DNA of 46,632 bases from Haplomitrium mnioides (lineage: Eukaryota; Marchantiophyta; Haplomitriopsida; Calobryales). Each line of letters opens with the position of its first letter. The stretch's first letter is position 1. The translations under genes were made by a program, and so were the position numbers. The stretch lies in NCBI GenBank assembly GCA_049999725.1, contig JBNGIS010036669.1, positions 1-46,632 on the forward strand. The letters run 5' to 3'. The notes below the pieces were generated by a model. That model was not told the DNA's origin. It was given only the letters and a program-made list of their open reading frames with translations, and made no database searches. Positions 10,301-22,605 of this stretch are shown here, piece by piece.

Positions 10301-11958
10301 CTACGAGAGTGTAATTTAAGATGATTATTTCCAAAAGTACTTGAAAATATTTTTTAGCAACTTGTTGGATTTTTTTTGCCAACTTGAACTTATGACTATA
10401 ATTCATTCTAAGTTGAATGTTATTCTCTCTAAATAAAACTTAAATTTATAGTTAATATTTTTATTTTCTTTGTAGAAATATTTTCTTCTTCAAAATGTAA
10501 GTATTTTGTTTTTAACTTTATTGTTTCTAAGAAGAGTTTAAGGTAATTATCTCACTAAAGCATCTGCCCAAATTGACTTATTTGTTTTTTAAATTTAAGA
10601 CTTTGTTGCAAAAATTAAAACTTTTAGCGTTGTTTGACTTGGATGAAGAGCTTTGTACCTATTTTTACTTTTATATTCTGAATTAGAAATCAAAATATTT
10701 TGCGTGCATAGAGTTTGTTGCAAAAAATAAAACGTTTACAGTGTGTATACTCGGTTGTAGAAGTGTGAACCCTATGTGTGCATAGACTTTGATTTGCAAG
10801 CAAAATATACAATGTAAAAAAACACTTCTACGGAATCTAAAACCTAGGTTCTTGTGAGTCTTTGTTGTGTAATGTTGAGATGGTGAGTTTGGATTCCTAT
10901 ACATGCATAGACTTTGGGGTGGAGTATTCAAATGGTGAGTTTGGATTCCTATGTGCGCATAAACTTTGGGGTGGAGTGTTTACATGTTGAGCTTGAATTC
11001 CTAAGCGTGTAGAGACTTTGGAGTGGAGTGTTCACATGTTGAGCTTGGATTCCTATATGCACATTGACTTTGCGGTGGAAGTCTACACCTTCCACAAGTT
11101 CTACTTCTCCTATACAACCCTTAAGCTTCTTCATATAAAGATTACTGATTACAACTTTGTTTATATACAAGTCACAGACTCTTTTGTAGATCTTGAGACC
11201 TTTGTTTGGTTGAATCAAGTCTAAAACTTGCAGATGTTCTTTTTTACAATCTTAATTCAATCTCTTTAGCTACTATCTTTTTGATTCTAAACCATGATAG
11301 GTTTCTGTATATGCTTCATTGAACTATGAAATATTTTAAAATGTTGTAACCTTTTTGAAAGCCCATGCTCACTTTTGATTGCATGGATTTGCAACTACAA
11401 GTGAAAGATTTCTTCTTTCTTGACGTTTAAAATAAAGCTTCTAAATCCATGCAATGCTTCATTTTCTTTGTCTTTGTGTTTACCATTGCAAACTCATTCT
11501 CTTGACTTCTAGTTCACTTGAGTTTTTTCTTTATGTTTTGTAATATTTTTCCAACAAAAAAGTTTGAAAGAGCATCATGTCTATGCGCGCCTAGAGTTTG
11601 TGCAATCGTTTACATATTTCAAAATAGTTTCTTGTAACGTGTATTTCAACTTATAGGCTTAGAATTGTAATCAATGATAAATGCAATTTTTTGATAAAAA
11701 CTAGCTATAATTTTTATGCTTTTCATCAAATTGGAGTTTTCAAATATTTTCATAAAAACTAATAATATTAATTGATTTTGCATAACGAAATTGACCTTTG
11801 CTCTATCACACTTGTTGAAACAGCCAAAAACAAATTCAAAAAACTCATGTTTTAAAAAAAAAAACTAACCTCCTTTTTTATGTTTTCTAAATTCAAAAAT
11901 CACAATTTTTTCAAAAAAAAAAAGAAGGTTCATGTTGTGAGTAGCCTTTTTCTCGTTC
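10301..11958. other. AT-rich noncoding region before satellite block A
   Basis: AT-rich DNA with poly-A and poly-T runs and no believable gene. It holds a 52-bp tandem repeat (separate entry) and a lone copy of the related core CTATGCGCGCCTAG near 11580. From about 11940 it grades into the 58-bp satellite. Confidence 0.6.
10880..11087 (+). repeat. 52-bp tandem repeat with core related to TATGCGCGCATAGACTTTG
   Basis: Four consecutive units carry GGATTCC (or GAATTCC) at 10891, 10943, 10995 and 11047, exactly 52 bp apart. Each then has a variant of TATGNGCGCATAGACTTTG and GGTGGAG. A diverged fifth unit lies upstream near 10760-10800. The same core appears in the 40-46 kb arrays. Confidence 0.85.
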
Positions 11959-11959
11959 A

Positions 11960-14900
11960 AAGTAGCAGTTATTTCTAAAAAAGAGCTTAAAAGATTATCA
12001 AAATAAGGAAGCTTTTCTAAATGAATGTTGTTCTATAAAAGAGCTTCGCGAATCATTCAAATATAAGAGCTATTCTATATGAGGGTTTCTCTAAAAAAAA
12101 AAGCTAAAGGAATCATTGAAAGAAGAGAGTTATTTTAAATGAATGTTATTCCATAAAAAGGCTTGAAGGATCATATTTAAAAGAGAGCTATTCCATTTGA
12201 ATGTTATTCTATAAAAGAGCTAAAAGGACTATTTAAAGAAAAGAGTTATTTTATATGAATGTTGTTCTTTAAAAAAACTTAAAGGATCATTGAAAGAATA
12301 GAGCTATTCTATATGAATGTTGTTCCATAAAAGAACTTAAAGGATCGTTTATAAAAGAGAGCTTTTTTATATGAATGTTGTTCTATAAAAGAGCTTAAAG
12401 TATCATTGATAGAAAAGAGATATTCTATATGAATGTTGTTCTTTAAAAGACCTCAAAGTATCATTTAAAGAAGAGAGCTATTTGATATGAATGTTGTTCT
12501 ATAAAAGAGCCTAAAGCATCATTTAAAGAAGAGAGCTATTCTTTAGGAATGTTGCTCTATTAAGGAGCTTAAAGGATCATTGAAAGAAGGCACCTAATTT
12601 TTATGAATGTTGTTTTATAAAACAGCCTAAAGGATCATTCAAAGATAAGAGCTATTCTATATGAATGTTGTTATTTGAAAGAGTTTAAGGGATCATTGAA
12701 AGAAGAGAACCATTCTATATGAAGGTTGTTCCATAAAAGAGCTTAAAGTATCATTTATAAAATAGAGCTTTCTATATGAATGTTTTCCTTATAGAAGAAC
12801 TTAAAGGATCATTAAAAGAAGAGAGGTATTCTATATGAATGTTGTTCCTTAAAAGACCTTAAAGGATCATTTTAAAAATAGAGCTATTCTATATGAATGT
12901 TGTTCTATAAAAGAGCTTAAAAGATAATTTTAAAAAAAAAAAGTTATTCTATAAGAATGTTGTTCTATAAGAGAGCTTAAAAGATTAGTGAAAGAAAAGA
13001 GTGATTCTATATCAATGTTGTTCTATAAATGAGCTTAAAGAATCATTTAACGAAAAGAGCTATTCTATATGAATGTTGTTCTATAAAAGAGCTTAAAGGA
13101 TCATTTAAAGAAGAGAGATATTTTATAAAAAATGTTGTTCTATTAAAAATATTAAAGGATCATTAAAAGAAGAGAGCTATTCTATATGAATGTTGTTCTG
13201 TAAAAGAGCTTGAATGATCATTCGAAGAAGAGATCTATTCTATAAGAACATTGTTCTATAAAAGAGCTTAAAGGATAATTTGAAGAAGAGAGTTATTTTA
13301 CATGAATGTTGTTCTCTAAAAAACGTCAAAGTATCATTGAAAGTAAAAAGCTATTCTATGTGAATGTTGTTCTATAAAAGAGCTTAAAGATTTATTTATA
13401 TGAGAGATTTTTTCTATATGAATGTTATTGTATAAAAAAGCCCAAAAGGATCATTGGAAGAAGAGAGCTATTCTATTCAAATATTGTTCTATAAAAAAGC
13501 TTTACTGATCATAATAACAAGAGAGCTACTATATATGAATGAAGTTCTATAAAAGAGCTTAAAGGATCATGTAAAGAAGAGAGCTATTCTATATGAATGC
13601 TCTTGTATAAAAGAGCTTAAAGTATCATTTAAAGAGGAGAGCTATTCTTTTTGAATGTTGTTGTATAAAAGACCTTAAAGGATCATTGAAAGAAGAGATC
13701 TATTCTATGAGAACATTGTTCTAAAAAAGGTCTTAAAGAATCATTGAAAGAAGAGAGTTATTCTTCATGAATGTTGTTCTATAAAAGATCTTAGAGGATC
13801 ATTTAAAGAAAAGAGCTATTCTATATGAATGTTGTGGCATTAAAGAGCATAAAGGATCATTTAAAGAAGAGAGCTAATCTATATGAATATTATTCTATAA
13901 AATAGCTTAAAGAATCGTTAAAAGAAGAGAGCTATACTATATGAATGTTGTTCTCTTCAAGAGCTTAAAAAATCAATGAAAGAAGAAATGTATTCTATAT
14001 GAATGTTGTTCTTTAAAAGACCTCAAAGGATCATTTAAAGAAGAGAGCTACTCTATATGAATGTTGTTCTATAAAAAAGCTTAAAGCATAGTTTCTTGAA
14101 GAGAGCTATTCTTTAAGAATGTTGCTCTATTAAGGAGCTTAAAAGATCATTGAAAGAAGACAAAAGATCTTTATGAATGTTGTTTCTAAAAAGAGTTTGA
14201 AGGATCATTCAAAGATAAGAGCTATTCTACATGAATATTGTTCTTTAAAAGAGCTTAAAGCATCATTGAAAGAAGAGAACTATTCTGTATGAATATTGTT
14301 TCATAAAAGAGCTTAAAGGATCATTTATAGAACAGAGCTTTTTTATGAATGGTGTTTTATCAAAAATCTTAAAGGATCATTGAAAGAAGAGAGGTATTCT
14401 ATATGAATGTTGTTCTTTAAAAGACCTTAAAGTATCATTTAAAAAAGAGAGCTATTCTTTATGAATGTTGTTCTATAAAATAGCTTAAAGGAAAATTTAC
14501 AAAGAGAGTTAATCTTTAAGAATGTCGTTCTATAAAAGAGCTTAAAAGATTTGTGAAAGAAGAGAGCGATTCTATATAAATGTTGTTATGTAAATGAGAT
14601 TAAAGAATCATTTTATGAAAGAGCTATTCTATATGAATGTTGTTCTTTAAAAGAGGTTAAAGGATCATTTAAAGAAGAGATCTATTCTATAAAAATGTTG
14701 TTCTATTAAAAAGATTAAAGGATCATTAAAAGAAGAGAGTTGTTCTATATGAATGTTGTTCTATAAAAGAGCTTTAATAATCATTCAAGGAAGAGATCTT
14801 TTCTATAACAATATTGTTCTATAAAATAGCTTAAAGAATCATTTTAAGAAGAGAGAAATTCAATATGAACATCTCACCATAAAAAGAGCTTAAAGAATCA

Positions 14901-15083
14901 TTTAAAGAAGAGAGTTATTCTATGTGAATGTTGTTTTTATAAAAGAGCTTAAACGATCATTTAAAGAAGAGAGCTATTCTATATGAATGTTGTTTGTTTA
15001 AAGAGCTTAAAGGATTATTGAAAGAAAAGAGCTATTCTATTCGAACGTTGTTCTCCAAAAAAGCTTTAAGAATCATAATAACA
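11960..15083 (+). repeat. 58-bp satellite array, block A
   Basis: About 54 diverged copies of an AT-rich monomer of about 58 bp, with core blocks GAAGAGAGCTATTCTATATG, TGTTGTTCTATAAAAGAGCT and AAAGGATCATTT. Many copies have small indels. Variant monomers recur with an offset of 1570 bp (12541 to 14111, and 13021 to 14591), so the block is about two higher-order units of roughly 27 monomers. It ends sharply at AATAACAAAG, just before unrelated sequence. Short open frames inside it have no meaning. Confidence 0.95.
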
Positions 15084-16856
15084 AAGTCTTTTCTACTTGC
15101 GCATCTATTTCTCTTGCTCTTCACCTTCATTCACTCATTTTTTTATATTTCTTCATTTTTCTTTTGAAAAGCTCTCCACACGAACTAGGGCGCGCTCACC
15201 TTCGCAACCCTAGCTCACTCGTATTGCTCCTCTTGCTCACCCACAAAAGCTGCCGCTGCTCAACGCTTCGCTTAGCGATTTTTTGCTCACATGTCTAACG
15301 CATCTTTGCTCTTTGGCTTGGTGATGCTCTACTCTTCTAGACGACATTGTGTTCCGTGTTTGGTGAAATTATTACCTTCTTTTGCTTGGCAGTATACTAG
15401 CTCTTCTGTTTTGCAACTCTCTGCTCATCTGCATGACACTTTGCAATTGCTCGGTTGGAGAACTTCTTTCCTTTTTTTTGATCACTATTTGACGACATCT
15501 CTCCCTTCTATGACCCCACATGTGATCTTCCCTTTTTGTTGTTTCCCTCTATTAGACGACATCTAAGCAGTAATGGCTTGTTACTTTCTTGACTCGTCGA
15601 CTCCAACGGAGCACCACAACACTTTGTACGTGCTCGAGGCCGACCTACATTGTATCCTCATTGTTTGTTTGTCTTTGTTACTCGCCTATGACAAGCTAAA
15701 GATGTCTCTTTTATAGCAACAAATATCATGTCAAACTCTCAATTTTTGTTATATTTCTATTGCTACATTTCTACACTCACATCTATACTTACGAACCAAT
15801 ATTATATCTCTTCAATATTTTAATCTGTGATTCTTCGTGAGGTTCTTGTCTTCTCCATTTTTTCGCTAGGATTTATCCAACATAGGATACAACACCACCA
15901 TGTCCAACTGTTCTTCTTCGACACCGTAGTATACGAACCTCTATTGTTCTTTCCTTCTCAGTTTTTGGTATTACCTTGCTATTGTTTTGGTTCTCTACTG
16001 TCCCTCATGGCAGGAGCACCATGGAAGAAAAGGAGAGATAAGGCACAGACTACACATACCTATGCACAAGTTCAACTTGTTTATGCAACAACAAAGACCC
16101 CATCAGAGACATCTTCGGTGAAAGATACCTTCATACAAGCAACTACACAAAAGCTATATCAACATTCAACAAAAGAGCAACATTGCATCTTGCTACTTCT
16201 AGCTCTTTCACTTTATTCTCCAAAACATTGTCGTTCAAATCTCTCAACCCATCTTTTGATTATCTTTGATTGATCTTTTCTGTTCTCTTAACGATCTATC
16301 CCTCACAAAGAACATACTTGTTGATTCTGAAATACTTCTAATAGAGATTACAAGCGAATCGTACCAACAAGAAATGCTAACTCCTGTTACCTCCGCAAGC
16401 TCAACCTCTATCTGACCAAGCCTGAAACTGCTACTTTTCCCTTCTTCACAGAATTAGTATTGTAGAGAGGCACCACAACGATTGTGGACTAGGCTCTATT
16501 TTAGTTTTGGAAGGACACGCTACTAGCACATTAGAAGCAATAGATACATACTTATATAGGTCAGTTTCTTTATCCATTAGCAACATCAATTTCTTATTTC
16601 ATTTCTCGGTGTACATACCAACCGACTCGCAACTAGTCAATTCTTTCCTATTTTCATTTCAATTTTTGATTTTTTTGCTTAAAGCAGAAAACATAAATAG
16701 GTACATGGGTACGTGATCGACAGAAACTCGGATCAATCACCAATTTGTACCAAGTACAGACAATTGCAACCCTGACCTAGCAACTGCATTCGCAAGAGAC
16801 TTTGGTTCACTTTCTCATCAACAGGTATTCTTAGCAAAATAGAGCACATATCCACA
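15084..16856. other. Noncoding region between block A and element 2; possible leader
   Basis: About 1.8 kb of CT-rich, then mixed sequence just upstream of the gag start of element 2. It should contain the 5' LTR and primer-binding site of element 2, but I find no copy of its 131-bp LTR (no TGTTATAGGGACAT match) and no TGGTATCAGAGC-like primer site. Small open frames at 15291 and 15827 have no recognisable domain. The 5' end of element 2 has therefore been lost, replaced, or diverged beyond recognition. Confidence 0.5.
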
Positions 16857-17790
16857 ATGGCGTCTATAGAATCTCTAAAATTTCAAACTCTAAGATTAAA
16901 TGGCTCCAACTACTTGTCATGGTCACAAGAGGTCACAACTTATTTAACATCTAAGGGCATCCCTGAAATCATCAACAAGGATGATAAAATCACCCCATGT
17001 GATGCAGCTAGAGCTCTCATCCTGATCAGACACCACTTGGTGGAACTCCTGAGACTCCAATACCTGAATTATCACAGCCCCCATCTACTATGGGAAGAAT
17101 GGAAACTCAGATTTGACCATTTTACAAGCATATCGCTCCCTGCAGCGAGACATTTTGGATTACCTTCAAGTTCAGGACCATACATCCATTGTAAATTACA
17201 ATAGCAAACTTTTCTGCATCGTCTCACAGTTGGGAATTTGTGGTCACCCTATAACCGACGAAGAACAAATAGAGAAAAGTCTATCGACTTTTCCTATGAG
17301 AAATCTCATTTTAGCATCACAATATCACAACATGCGATTCACTCGATACTCTGAACTCATAGCATACATGCTCCTATATGAAAAGCATCAACTGCTCCTC
17401 GTGGAAAATGCCAACAAAAGACCACCGGTCTACCGCTCCCTCAGAGAACCTTGAATCACACTTTACAGGGGCTGGGATGTACCCGTGATCCAAAAACAAA
17501 AACCTCTCAAGAGGTAGAGGAAAGGGACACTTCAGATTCAAGGGGAGCACCACCGGCCAGACCATCAATCAACCTCCGACCCCCAATAACAGGGATCGAC
17601 ATAACGAACGTCACACATCGACTAAAACAGAACGCACTTCACATCACACATGGAACAATAGAGTTGGCAAACAATCTCATAGAGGCTGACGAACTCAATC
17701 TCATTCGTGCCAGCCCCAAACAACCTGCAATCGATGTGGCACATGTGGCCACACCCAACCTACTTGTAGAGTACCAGCGCACCTAGCGCA
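16857..17790 (+). pseudogene. Copia element 2: gag
   Basis: The start ATG at 16857 opens MASIESLKF and the plant Copia gag block LNGSNYLSWSQEVTTYL. After a frameshift near 17110-17160 the protein continues as VQDHTSIVNYNSKLF, then EEQIEKSLSTFP and SELIAYMLLYEKHQ, all typical of the UBN2-type capsid region. A stop at 17452-17454 and further shifts follow. The gag zinc knuckle, TCNRCGTCGHTQPTC, sits at about 17722-17766 with all Cys and His residues kept. Gag would form the particle that packages element RNA. Confidence 0.88.
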
Positions 17791-17849
17791 ACTATACCAA
17801 CAAAGCATCAAACCTCACAACCATGAGATACATGGCAACTTACTAGAAC

Positions 17850-19440
17850 TGACAGTCATGGATGAATACCCTCAGTACAATCTACATTCGGAAAGTCACA
17901 TGACTCATTCATATCTGCCAAACCAGAAAAGAAAATCTGGGATAACCTACATTGTAGACAGGAGATCTTCGCACACCATATTGCAAGACCAAAAATACTT
18001 GTCATCGAACAAACCTTCTTCTAGGCCTATGACAATCATAACCGGCTACAATCAAATAACAAAAAGACATGGTCTAGCAACCATACTTTTTCCAAATGGA
18101 ATAAGACTAAATATCATATATGCAATTTATGCACCTACAACAACCAAATTTTTTTTTATCAATTTCTAAGATATACGACAAAACAATTTTCACATTCAAA
18201 CTAGATCATTTCATAACACTGAAGCCCTCTATATCCTGAACCCAAGAACAACATGCTTTGACATACATGAATCCTTCTCACTATCACCACATGGACTATA
18301 CACAAAAATATGCTCATATCATGTCTCCACGAAACCGGTCTTCACAGCTCTCATATAGCACAATCGCCTAGGGCATCCCGACTGAGACATGTTCTACCAC
18401 ATCAAAAATGACAGCAAAGGCATACCACAAAACGTGCATCCACTACCATTGAACACTCTATGCTTAGCATGCGCACAAGGCAAACTAAGAGCTGCACCTT
18501 CTCACGACAAAACAACAATCACAATTCCTCGATTCCTCAAGAGAATCCATGCTGATGTATAAGGACCTATCCATCCACCTTTGGGACTAGTCCGATACTT
18601 CCTTGTCACTATCGATGCATCATCCAAATGGTCAGAAGTATCCCTTCTTACGACCAAAAACATGGTCTTTTCAAAACTTTTGTCCCTAATCTTGAAACTC
18701 TCAGCACAATTTCATGATTACCTAATCAGAAATCTGAGAGTGGACAACGCCAAAGAATTCTCTTCACAAACTTTTGACGATTTCTGCACATCTCCCGGCA
18801 TAGACATATAGTACATAGTTCCACATGTACACTTTCAAAATGGCATTGTAAAATATTCTATTAATAAAATACAACTCATAGCAAGACCATTACTTCTGAA
18901 TTGAAACCTCCCCACCATTGTCTGAGGACATGTTGTCATGCACACAACATCTCTATTGCATTACAGACCATTTGCATTTAATCATAATTCCCTACATCAA
19001 CTTGCTGTGGGAATCCCAACAGATATATCACATCTACACACGTTTGGTCGCCTCGTACTTGTCCCAATCTTAGGACCACACCAAACAAAGATGGGACCAT
19101 AATGTCAAAAGGCATATATATCGGATTTTAATCTCCTCCTATCATTCTACATCTTGAACCCTCTAACTCTGATGTGTTTAAGTCTTGATTTGCAGATTGT
19201 CAACTCTTTGAAGAATCTTTTCGACATCTGACATAAGAGGAAAAAGTTGTACAACCCAAACTTGAGGACAACTTAATATGGCACTAGCACTTGCCATTAG
19301 ACTTCAACCAATGAAACGGACAATTCGATGCCAAAGTCAGACGACTCCTTCATTTACAACAAACATTAATCAAAATGCCTAATGCATTTAACAATGCAGC
19401 CAACATCACCAAATCACATATTCAAGCTGCCAATATATGA
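17850..19440 (+). pseudogene. Copia element 2: protease and integrase
   Basis: The protease motif reads IVDRRSSHTIL (about 17950-17985); the catalytic DSG triad has become DRR, so even without the stops it would be dead. The integrase zinc segment HNRLGHPD*DMFYHIK (about 18359) and a core with LRVDNAKEFSSQTFDDFC (about 18736) and YVVPH-like and NGIVKYS remnants follow. Element 1 has Glu where this copy has Val-Lys. Stops include TAG at 18810-18812 and several more to 19440. Confidence 0.85.
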
Positions 19441-22005
19441 GCATGACTTCAAAATGTTGGTGTAATTACCACTGAAATACAACCTAGAGCAAAGCGTGGC
19501 AAATCTAAAGGCTCAAAGAATAAGCCAACATCACTGACATCATTACACGTTGCAACAAACAACGATGACATAACAATTAACTATTCCTATTACGGTCAAA
19601 TATGGGACACAACCCAGACCACTATGGATGCCTTATTTGCATTCTTTGTATCACAATCAATAGACAATGATACTCATGAAACTTTATCTATACAAGAAGC
19701 ACAATCAAGAACCAATTGGCCCCAATGGGGAAAAGCAATAAATTTGGAACTTGACTCTCTCATACAACGACAAGTATTTGGATTTGTTATGCTAACACTT
19801 CTTGACATGCATCTGACAGATTACAGATTTATTTTTGTCCGCAAATATAGTGCGAAGGGTGATGTCACAAGATATAATGCAAGATTAGTGGCCAAATGAT
19901 ACACTTAGATTCTTGGACATGACTATGACCTCACATTCTCACCTATCATGGACACTATAACTTATAGTTACATGATGGCATTTTCTATTCAACCCTAGCT
20001 TACCATGCATATCATAGACGTCATCATAGCCTACTTATATGATAATCTGGACACTCACATTTTTATGAAAGCACCCCTCGAACTCATTTCAAGAATGGCA
20101 TTTCACATTCAGGGGAGGAGAACCACCATAGTGCATATGGACCTTTAGTCCCAAGCGGCCCAAATACTGAGATTAGATCTTTTGTCTCTCATGGCCCAAA
20201 TACTGAGATAAGACCTTTTGTCTCTCATGGCTCATATACTGAGATTGGACCTTTTGTCTCTTAAGGCCAAAATTCTAAGGTCATACCTCTTGTCCCTCAT
20301 GAAATGCACTATAAAAATAGACCTTTAGTCCACATAGGCACAATTATTCAGAATGGACCTTTTGTCCACAAAGACCTCAATCTGGGAAAAGGAACTTTTG
20401 TCCTCAAAGGCCAACAAATGAAAGGACCTTTTGTCCTAAAAATGCCCTTGCCAATCCAAAAAGGACCTTTAGTCCTCATGTCAAAAAGACAATGCCAAAT
20501 GATGGAAAGAAAGTTGTATAATGATTTAAAAGGACCTTTAGTCTAGCCAGCGTATTTGCTAAGCAAGCAACATTACAAAGGACCTTAAGTCCAGCCATTG
20601 CATTCACTAAACAAGTAGCATTTCAAAGGATCTTTAGTCTAGCCACCGCATTTGCTAAGCACATAGAGCTACAGAGGACATTTAGTCCTAAATACGTACA
20701 AGTTGCATGAGCAACAATAGAGTGGACCTTTTGTCCCTCACCATCAAAATATACAACATGAAAATCTGAAGTTAGCACAACATTCTATTAATGCATCTGG
20801 ATCATCAATCGATCAATCAGGCACACAAATGGCAATTCAAGTCTTGAAAGCGATATATGGGCTCAAATAGAGTGGCAGAAATTGGTACAAAAAATTCAAA
20901 TCGGAGATGATGACACTAAATTTCACAAATAATGACATTGCTTTATGCTTGTTCATGAAAGATCTAGGCTTTGAATATGTCGTAGTTTCATTGTATGTAG
21001 ACGACATAAATATTTTTTGGCGCAAAAACTCTAGCTACCAGCACAATTTCCAAACTGAAAGACATATTTGAAATGTGAGACATATGAGAATCTGGTCTTT
21101 GTTACGACATTTAGTTTGAGCATTTGCCTGATGGTATTCTGATCCACCAATCCACATACACGATTAAGATTCTCAAACAATTCAATATGGACAATGCTCA
21201 TCCCACGAGCATTCCCATGGAAATGAGATCTTTGAACCTAACCAAGGACATGTTTGAAAAGCGAAAGGAACATGACCAAACTCTAGGATCAGAAAAACTA
21301 TATCTCTTGGCAATAGGAGCTCTAATGTATCTTGCAAATCATACTAGACCTGATATATCTTTTGCAATAAACATGCTCGCAAGGCACAGCTCTCAGCCAA
21401 CCATTTGCCAAAGGAATGGGCTCAAACACATTTTCAGATTTCTAAAAGGTACAAATGGCATAGGGCTCTTCTTCCCCAGAAATCAAACGAATGATATTGT
21501 CGGTTATGTCGACGCTGAATATTTATCTGATCCTGATGACGCAAAGTCACAAACATGATACATCTTGCTTAAAGAAAGCACTGCTATCTCATGGAAAAGC
21601 ACCAAACAGACAATTACAACTACCTCGACCAACCATGCAAAAATCATGGCACTCTATGAGGCTAGTAGGGAATGTATCTGGCTCTGACAACTCATTGATC
21701 ATATCAACATCAATATAGGCCAACCTCTGCTTTAGCCTCTTACAATAATATATGAGGAAAATTGACCATACGTCGACCAAATTGCTCAAAGTTTTATCAA
21801 AGACGACAGGATTAAGCACATTGCCCCTAAATTATTTTACACCTATGAGGTATATGGTGACAAAATAAATGTCCAATGGATATCAAGCAAAGATAGTACA
21901 GCAGATATCTTCACCAAACCACTTCCACCTGCTCTTCATATTGCACATACTCAAGGGCTTGGTTTGCGAAGACTATCTAAATTACAACAAAGCAGCAAAC
22001 AATGA
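19441..22005 (+). pseudogene. Copia element 2: reverse transcriptase-RNase H with GPxV repeat insertion
   Basis: RT starts with SIQEAQSRTNWPQWGKA (about 19687) and runs through YNARLVAK, IIAYLYDNLDTHIFMKAP (about 20026-20080) and HIQGRR. A 0.7-kb repeat insertion then separates these blocks from VLKAIYGLK*SGRNWY (about 20841-20885). The catalytic YVDDINIF follows near 20996-21019. RNase H parts include LANHTRPDISFAINML, YLSDPDDAKSQT, TWLTKP-like remnants and TKPLPPALH (about 21915-21941). The last stop is TGA at 22003-22005. TAG at 20868-20870 and TGA at 21763-21765 fall at the same codons as stops in element 1. Confidence 0.87.
20110..20825 (+). repeat. GGACCTTTTGTCC-type repeat array inside RT, element 2
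   Basis: About fifteen units of GGACCTTTTGTCC or GGACCTTTAGTCC and close variants, spaced 30-50 bp, between the RT blocks HIQG and VLKAIYGLK. Examples start near 20137, 20247, 20353, 20425, 20463, 20531, 20579 and 20734. Each unit is a small inverted repeat (GGAC/GTCC) and, in the frame of the downstream RT block, encodes Gly-Pro-Phe-Val or Gly-Pro-Leu-Val. The longest clean stretch, about 20304-20546, is open for 80 codons. Confidence 0.85.
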
Positions 22006-22460
22006 TTGCTTATATTTTTCTCTCTTACCTTTAGTCATGAACATCAAGGATTGCATATTCAATCATTTATTTTGAAAAATATCTAATCTCTCTAGAATGT
22101 CACATAAGCAATAACATCCGAAGATTATATCAGAGCTGACATCACTTCTCAGCTTTTGAGATTGACATCCATTTTCAGACAAATCTTCAAGACAAAAGAA
22201 GAGGACGCAACAATGCAATTACGAAGGATGCAACAACACCACATCTTTTCTTTACTTTCAAAGCAACAAATTTTGACATTTTATTACTTACACATACAAT
22301 CCACACATTATTATCATTTTTTATTTTACCCATTAAATTATGTGGTGGCACTCTTTCCCTCGGAAGAAAGTGGAAGGGTTTTAATAAGACCACACATAGA
22401 ATAGGTTTTGGACATACATAACATATAGTCATAGATATGGCTGATTATTAGAAGAAGAAT

Positions 22461-22474
22461 CAGCCAAGAGGGAA
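22461..22474 (+). promoter_or_regulatory. Polypurine tract of element 2
   Basis: CAGCCAAGAGGGAA directly precedes the TGTTAT that opens the LTR, matching in site and composition the tract of element 1. Confidence 0.8.
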
Positions 22475-22605
22475 TGTTATAGGGACATATATATACCCTA
22501 TGTAAGTAGTCATTCACATTCTATTTTATTTTATTTTATTCTATTCTATTCTATTCTCGTCTTGGAGGCGCTAGAGTGTATGCGTGTGGTACTCATGCGA
22601 TAACA
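22475..22605 (+). repeat. 3' LTR of element 2 (131 bp)
   Basis: TGTTAT at the start and ATAACA at the end form a perfect 6-bp terminal inverted repeat. At 131 bp it is very short for a plant LTR. It contains a CATATATATA box near 22486 and a run of TTTTA/TTCTA pentamers at about 22517-22556. The next base belongs to the 58-bp satellite (AAAAG TGCTTGAAAG), so the border is exact to within the target duplication. Confidence 0.82.

Larger units (their letters stand above)
16857..22605 (+). mobile_element. Copia LTR retrotransposon, element 2, heavily decayed
   Basis: It shows gag, protease, integrase, RT, RNase H, polypurine tract and a 3' LTR in the order of a Copia element, and is clearly related to elements 1 and 3 along its whole length. 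Dozens of stops and several frameshifts interrupt it, more than in element 1, so it is older. The 3' LTR ends exactly where satellite block B begins, and block A ends 1.8 kb before its gag start. It therefore most likely inserted into one satellite field. The 5' LTR was not found. Confidence 0.92.
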
